DNA from: Bacteroidetes bacterium UBA1860
GTDB taxonomy: Bacteria > Bacteroidota > Rhodothermia > Balneolales > Balneolaceae
Assembly: GCA_002338335.1 (NCBI GenBank)
Contig: DDIC01000052.1
Span: forward strand, 9,034 to 20,152
Length of the DNA stretch: 11,119 nt
Direction: 5' to 3'
The first letter of the stretch is position 1. Every line of letters starts with the position of its first letter. This document shows positions 7,512 through 11,119 of this stretch, one piece after another. A program made the position numbers and the translations under genes. The notes beneath the pieces are model-generated. The model saw nothing but the letters and a program-made list of their open reading frames with translations, was not told where the DNA came from and made no database searches.

Positions 7512-8056
7512 GGATTATCCTCCATAGGGTACAAATTGGGAGAAAGGACAACGGTGTCTGCAGTGACGGCAACCATGGGCTGACCTTGAACGCTCACAGT
7601 CCCTTTATCCATACGCCCAACTACTTTAAGGACGAGCCACGCCATGCCTTGTTCGGGTCTGTCGGGGATCATTTTGGAGATTCCTGATACCACCTCAGGC
7701 GTCCAGCGCTCTGTTTTACCGACATAATTCGAAAAATCGATTTTATCAATACCCCTCTCGTCTAATGAAATTGCCTTTAACTCGTGAATATTGATATCTA
7801 ATGGCTCCCAAAGCATCGCAGATGGGTCCGAGTAGGAATCAGACAGCGGCACTTCCACAACCATCGCTCTTGACCATGGTTGACCCGCTTTTGAAAACAT
7901 TGGAAAAATGCTGAAGGGCCAAAATTCCCCAAGATGCGACCCTACTAGGAGAAGGTTGAGCAAGAATATCCTCCACATCCACTTCGTTCTTGGGGGTGAA
8001 TCTTGTGGCTTGGGATCCATATCAACTTGGGTCTCTTTTAGCTTGTCTGCCATCAT
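7508..8056 (-). CDS. Single-pass membrane protein of unknown function
   Basis: A 182-residue protein I do not recognise by name. Residues 1-24 are hydrophilic and presumably cytoplasmic. Residues 25-45 form one hydrophobic helix (from WMWRIFLLNLLLVG), followed at once by the motif 'WPFSIFPMFS' (46-55). The remainder (about 60-182) is soluble, probably periplasmic, with alternating strand-like stretches such as 'AMVVEVPLSD' and 'PMVAVTADTVVLSP'. From memory, short proteins with a W-P-F-S-x-F-P-M-F-S motif sit beside HTTM-like genes elsewhere, which fits the gene directly downstream, with which it shares a 4-bp ATGA overlap. The start could be ATG 8056 or the adjacent ATG 8053; neither has a clear Shine-Dalgarno. 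It is the first gene of the minus-strand operon. An accessory subunit of the HTTM-like protein is the likeliest role, by inference. Confidence 0.7.
   Translation of the reverse strand: MMADKLKETQVDMDPKPQDSPPRTKWMWRIFLLNLLLVGSHLGEFWPFSIFPMFSKAGQPWSRAMVVEVPLSDSYSDPSAMLWEPLDINIHELKAISLDERGIDKIDFSNYVGKTERWTPEVVSGISKMIPDRPEQGMAWLVLKVVGRMDKGTVSVQGQPMVAVTADTVVLSPNLYPMEDNP
7519..7523 (-). promoter_or_regulatory. Shine-Dalgarno (GGAGG) for the HTTM-like gene
   Basis: On the minus strand a perfect GGAGG lies 7 bases before ATG 7511, within the last codons (Met-Glu-Asp) of the upstream gene. Spacing is ideal, and this fixes the start of the HTTM-like protein. Confidence 0.65.
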
Positions 8057-8132
8057 AGAGGTGGATTCATGGAGAGGATGTTACTTACGGATCGGTTGAA
8101 TTGACATAATTTGGAAACGAAGAGATAGCAAA
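8057..8132. promoter_or_regulatory. Divergent intergenic region with likely promoters for both flanking operons
   Basis: These 76 bases separate the minus-strand membrane/methyltransferase operon from the plus-strand DUF3047-MMPL operon, so they should hold at least one promoter in each direction. For the plus strand, CATAAT at 8105-8110 differs from TATAAT at one base, but the -35 position is poor. A perfect TTGACA at 8101-8106 has only a weak partner (GATAGC, 8124-8129) 17 bases on. A purine-rich GAAGAG (8119-8124) could serve as ribosome-binding site for ATG 8133. I see no convincing minus-strand boxes and no operator-like palindrome. Confidence 0.4.
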
Positions 8133-8942
8133 ATGTGTATCATTATAACTGTGAAAAATACCAAACTTCCCATAATTCTGAGCTTTTTTGGACTTGTAGT
8201 CGCGCTCATGATGGCGCCAAGCACAAAAGCTCAGACGATCAAAGAACATAGCTCTACGCAGCTAACAGAGACAGCTCAAGGTGTCTTGCTTGAGAATTTT
8301 GAATCTGATGAGCCTGGAAGTTTGCCTGATGCATGGCTCAATCGCGATGGAGACGCGATTCCAGCAACCTATTCTGGCAAGGACCGCAATGAGTACCAAT
8401 ATGAGATTATAGAAGAAGAGGGCAATCGATTCCTTCGCTATATGGGCTCCAATGCCAAGCACCTCAACTTCCCACTGAGAAATCGTCCAAACCTTGACCT
8501 TACAGATACACCCATTTTGCGATGGCGATGGCGAGCGCATGAATTACCCAATGGGGCTAATGAGCGTGATGATAAGCTCAATGACACTGCGGCGTCGGTC
8601 TACATTGTCTATGAAATGGGAAGAGTGCTGATTCAGCGTGTTCCAAAAAGCGTACGATTTACGTGGAGCTCTTCCGTTCGAGTGGGAGAGGGTTTCGACA
8701 AGCTTTATGGGAATCAATGGATTTTTGTGCAGGAATCGGGAGGCGACACGCTAGGTGAGTGGATTACCGAAGAAGTGGATCTTGAAGCGTTGTACAAAAC
8801 ACTTTTTGGCGACAAGGTGCCCAAAAAGCCCTTAGCCCTGCTTATTTTAAGCGATGCCAATAGCACACAAACGTCTGCCGCTGCAGATTACGATGACTTT
8901 GAACTAATCCGTCGTGAAGAGGCTAATAACCCTTTTCAGTAG
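8133..8942 (+). CDS. Secreted DUF3047 family protein
   Basis: A 269-residue exported protein matching the DUF3047 family, whose function is unknown. Residues 1-33 form a signal peptide: Lys8 and Lys11, a hydrophobic core at about 12-28, and a probable cleavage near STKA|Q. The mature domain begins with 'GVLLENFESDEPGSLPDAW' (50-68), a beta-sandwich-like opening. Family-typical elements follow: 'LRWRWRAHELPNGANERD' (129-146), 'DTAASVYIVY' (151-160), 'VRFTWSSSVRVGEGF' (174-188), 'FGDKVPK' and 'LLILSDANSTQTSAAADYDD' (236-255), the last being the conserved S-D-x-(D/N)-x-T...A-x-Y-x-D region. ATG 8133 has a purine-rich sequence upstream; GTG 8151 is an alternative that would keep the whole signal peptide and shorten the odd MCIIIT N-terminus. 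The MMPL transporter starts 3 bp after its stop, so the two are surely co-transcribed, pointing to a periplasmic partner role. Confidence 0.82.
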   Translation: MCIIITVKNTKLPIILSFFGLVVALMMAPSTKAQTIKEHSSTQLTETAQGVLLENFESDEPGSLPDAWLNRDGDAIPATYSGKDRNEYQYEIIEEEGNRFLRYMGSNAKHLNFPLRNRPNLDLTDTPILRWRWRAHELPNGANERDDKLNDTAASVYIVYEMGRVLIQRVPKSVRFTWSSSVRVGEGFDKLYGNQWIFVQESGGDTLGEWITEEVDLEALYKTLFGDKVPKKPLALLILSDANSTQTSAAADYDDFELIRREEANNPFQ

Positions 8943-8945
8943 GCT

Positions 8946-11119
8946 ATGAGAATCCACAACCTCGCGCTCCCACTCTTGCGAGCGATTTTAGACGCACCTC
9001 TTCGTGCCATGATCCTTGTTGGACTTGTCGCTGCGTTGGCAGGGTGGTATGCAACTGACTTACGAGTGGATACGGATTTAGCAAATCTCTTACCCGAGGG
9101 GCATCCAAGCGTCGTGGCACTCAATGAGCTCAAGGAGACTGTAGGAGGGGAGACCCCACTTCAGGTGGCGATAAAATCACCCGATTTCGATCAAAACGTC
9201 ACGTTTGCCGATGCTTTTATTGAACAGGTTTTGCAGCTCAAAGATCCCCGTAATGACCAAGGGCTCATCTCTAGGGTTGATTTTCGAAGGGATACCAGGG
9301 TGTTGGAAAACAATTTTTTGTATGTCGCCACGGAGGATGAGTTAGAAACACTCCTAGAGATGCTTGATGAGGAAATCCAGCAAGCCAAAGAAGAAGCCAA
9401 CCCCTTTTTTATTGATTTCTTCGATGATTTCGACGACGAATCAGAAGCGGGACTTGAAGAAGGCGGCACGAGTAGCGACGATGCAAGCACGAACACATCC
9501 ATTGGGTCCCAAGACGGCGTCGACGAGCTTGAGGATTTCCAGGCACTCTATGACGAACTCATTCCAAGTGAATATCCGACCAACGAAGATAGCACACTAC
9601 TTGTCTTGGAGCTCTACCCAACCGTGTCAAAGAGCGATCTAAACGGTCTTGAAATACTCTTTGTCTCTGTTGATGAGGTGATTGGGCAAATGCTCGCCAA
9701 TCCAGACTATGCTACACTGGAGGTTCAGTCTGGTGGGCGGCTCAAACGTCATCTCAATGAATTAGAATCGGTCACCAGCGATGTATTACGAAGCTTTGCC
9801 TCGGGGATTTCAGCCGTCATTGTCTTGGTGATGCTCTATTTTTTTAACAAGACTCTCTCTGCTAGGCGACGTTCGGGATTGTTAGGCAAAGGTGCTGGCG
9901 CGCGCTCTTGGTCCGTATTGATCCAGCTTTTTCGCTCTCCTGTGGCGGTGTTGATCATTGGGGGGCCTCTTGTATTAAGTCTGTTGATGACCTTTGGACT
10001 TGCTCATCTCTTTTTGGAAACCCTTAACACAATGACAGCCGTGTTGTTTGTAATCTTGTTCGGACTTGGCATCGATTATGGGATACATTTTTATGCGAGA
10101 TATATTGAGCTTCGGTCAACGGGGACCTTGACCAAAGAAGCCATCATTCAAACGTTTTCTACCACTGGTGGCGCCATCACCACAAGCGCTCTTACCACGG
10201 CGTTTGCCCTGTTTGTTTTGGTGATCGCAGATTTTCGAGGGTTCTCAGAATTTGGGCTCATTTCAGGAAGCGGCATTCTTTTTGCGCTCCTCATGATGAT
10301 GTTTTTATTGCCAGCATTTCTTGTGGTTTTTGAACGCCTAGGATGGGTCTTTACTACATCATCGCTTGCGGATGATCGCGTGGGTGAACAACGCACTGTC
10401 ACACGCTCCGACCGTTTGGGACGTCCTTCTTGGATCGCTGTTTCGACGTTAGTGGCAGGCACAATGTTAGCTCTTTTGGTCATCTCTCAATCATCCAATC
10501 TTCGTTTTGAGTACGATTTTGGGAAATTAGAGCCTGAATTCCCAGAATATCGAGCGTTTCGGACCTTTGCCTCGGGAGTGGATGAGGATCGACGGAGAAA
10601 CCCTGCCTACATCTTGGCATCGTCACATGAAGATGTATTTGCCATTGTGGACTCGCTGCGTTCTAGGCGTCAGGCAAATCCTGAAACCATGATTGGAGAC
10701 GTTGAGGCACTATCAGAGCGTTTTCCCCATAATGAAGCCGCGGTGGAGCGGAAATTATCCCTTATTAGCGAGGTACGTGAACGTCTTCAGGATCCATTTC
10801 TACGAGATCGACAAGATGAGAACCTAGACCTGCTACGACAAGGATCTCAAGCCACCGAAGCTCTCCAAGACGAAGATCTACCTGATTTTCTGAAGACACG
10901 ATTCATGACCCAAGAGGGTGAGCTTGGAAAGTTTGTGATTGTCTACCCAGCCTCTTCGATTGCCGATGGCCGTAAATCCATCGCCTTCAAGGATGAAATT
11001 GGTGAGGTAGCCTTGCCAGGGGGGCGCACATATCATGCTGCAAGCACTTCCGTTGTGGCTGCACAAATGTTAGACCTCATGCGCGAAGAGTCACCTACGA
11101 TGGTGATTGCAACCTTTAT
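8946..11119 (+). CDS. MMPL/RND-family transporter, HpnN-like, 3'-truncated by window edge
   Basis: About 724 residues of a large inner-membrane RND transporter; the frame is open to the right edge, so the second membrane bundle is missing. MMPL and HpnN proteins use proton flux to export lipids or hydrophobic molecules. Order: TM1 (about 21-38); periplasmic domain 1 starting 'LRVDTDLANLLPEGHPS' (39-55); TM2 (281-301); TM3 (332-353); TM4 (363-382) with the hallmark 'GLGIDYGIHFYARY' (373-386), in which Asp377 is the expected proton-relay residue; TM5 (about 405-428); TM6 (434-461); TM7 (495-514); then periplasmic domain 2 (515 to ~715), which ends at a sequence entering TM8. Residues ~139-205 are an unusually acidic, low-complexity stretch. 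ATG 8946 lies 3 bp after the DUF3047 stop, with no Shine-Dalgarno, implying coupled translation. A full protein would likely be 850-950 residues. The family is certain; the cargo is unknown. Confidence 0.9.
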   Translation, partial: MRIHNLALPLLRAILDAPLRAMILVGLVAALAGWYATDLRVDTDLANLLPEGHPSVVALNELKETVGGETPLQVAIKSPDFDQNVTFADAFIEQVLQLKDPRNDQGLISRVDFRRDTRVLENNFLYVATEDELETLLEMLDEEIQQAKEEANPFFIDFFDDFDDESEAGLEEGGTSSDDASTNTSIGSQDGVDELEDFQALYDELIPSEYPTNEDSTLLVLELYPTVSKSDLNGLEILFVSVDEVIGQMLANPDYATLEVQSGGRLKRHLNELESVTSDVLRSFASGISAVIVLVMLYFFNKTLSARRRSGLLGKGAGARSWSVLIQLFRSPVAVLIIGGPLVLSLLMTFGLAHLFLETLNTMTAVLFVILFGLGIDYGIHFYARYIELRSTGTLTKEAIIQTFSTTGGAITTSALTTAFALFVLVIADFRGFSEFGLISGSGILFALLMMMFLLPAFLVVFERLGWVFTTSSLADDRVGEQRTVTRSDRLGRPSWIAVSTLVAGTMLALLVISQSSNLRFEYDFGKLEPEFPEYRAFRTFASGVDEDRRRNPAYILASSHEDVFAIVDSLRSRRQANPETMIGDVEALSERFPHNEAAVERKLSLISEVRERLQDPFLRDRQDENLDLLRQGSQATEALQDEDLPDFLKTRFMTQEGELGKFVIVYPASSIADGRKSIAFKDEIGEVALPGGRTYHAASTSVVAAQMLDLMREESPTMVIATF

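Noticed and set aside
9191..9502. Serine-rich open frame on the minus strand
   Set aside because: It is the antisense image of the acidic Asp/Glu codons of the MMPL gene; low complexity with no family features.
10148..10483. Minus-strand open frame of 111 codons
   Set aside because: It is antisense to MMPL transmembrane segments 5-7, which carry unmistakable family motifs on the plus strand.
1..11119. Search for CRISPR arrays, tRNA/rRNA genes, insertion sequences, attachment sites and defence systems
   Set aside because: No repeat-spacer pattern, RNA gene signature, transposase or terminal repeats were seen; nearly all bases are explained by envelope-related genes.

Overview
The window is densely coding and comes from a diderm (Gram-negative type) bacterium. 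It carries a TolC-family outer-membrane factor, a periplasmic MlaC-type lipid-binding protein, an MMPL/RND transporter of the hopanoid-transporter (HpnN-like) type, and an envelope-glycan cassette with a flippase. Base composition looks balanced by eye. Clear Shine-Dalgarno sequences precede only some starts: GGAGG is present before the flippase and the HTTM-like gene, and none is evident before most others. I cannot place the organism firmly. A Rhodothermota/Bacteroidota-like or deltaproteobacterial/myxobacterial-like lineage would fit, but this is a weak inference.

Layout. Block 1 (bases 1-5683, plus strand) is a tight run of five genes: the C-terminal part of a TolC-family protein (cut by the left edge), an MlaC/Ttg2D-like protein with a signal peptide, a GT8-like glycosyltransferase with a DSD motif, a GT4-like glycosyltransferase, and a Wzx/MATE-type polysaccharide flippase. 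Gaps are 2 and 17 bp, followed by two ATGA overlaps, so a single transcription unit is likely. Block 2 (8056 down to 5696, minus strand) is a three-gene unit: a single-pass membrane protein of unknown function, an HTTM-like multi-pass membrane protein, and a class I SAM-dependent methyltransferase with two N-terminal membrane helices. Blocks 1 and 2 converge with only 12 bp between stop codons. Block 3 (8133 to the right edge, plus strand) is a secreted DUF3047 protein followed 3 bp later by a large MMPL/RND transporter that runs off the window. Blocks 2 and 3 diverge from a 76-bp intergenic region.

How the parts may work together. The MlaC-like and HpnN-like proteins recall the HpnM/HpnN pair of hopanoid-producing bacteria, in which an RND pump and a periplasmic MlaC-type carrier move lipids to the outer membrane. 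Here the two lie about 7 kb apart, with TolC and DUF3047 partners, and no hopanoid-synthesis or mlaBDEF gene is visible. The glycosyltransferases and flippase would build and flip a lipid-linked glycan. My working reading is an envelope-biogenesis island combining lipid movement with surface-glycan assembly; the connection rests on proximity and operon structure only. I found no CRISPR array, tRNA, rRNA, insertion sequence or recognisable defence system, and no gene-free stretch longer than 76 bp.
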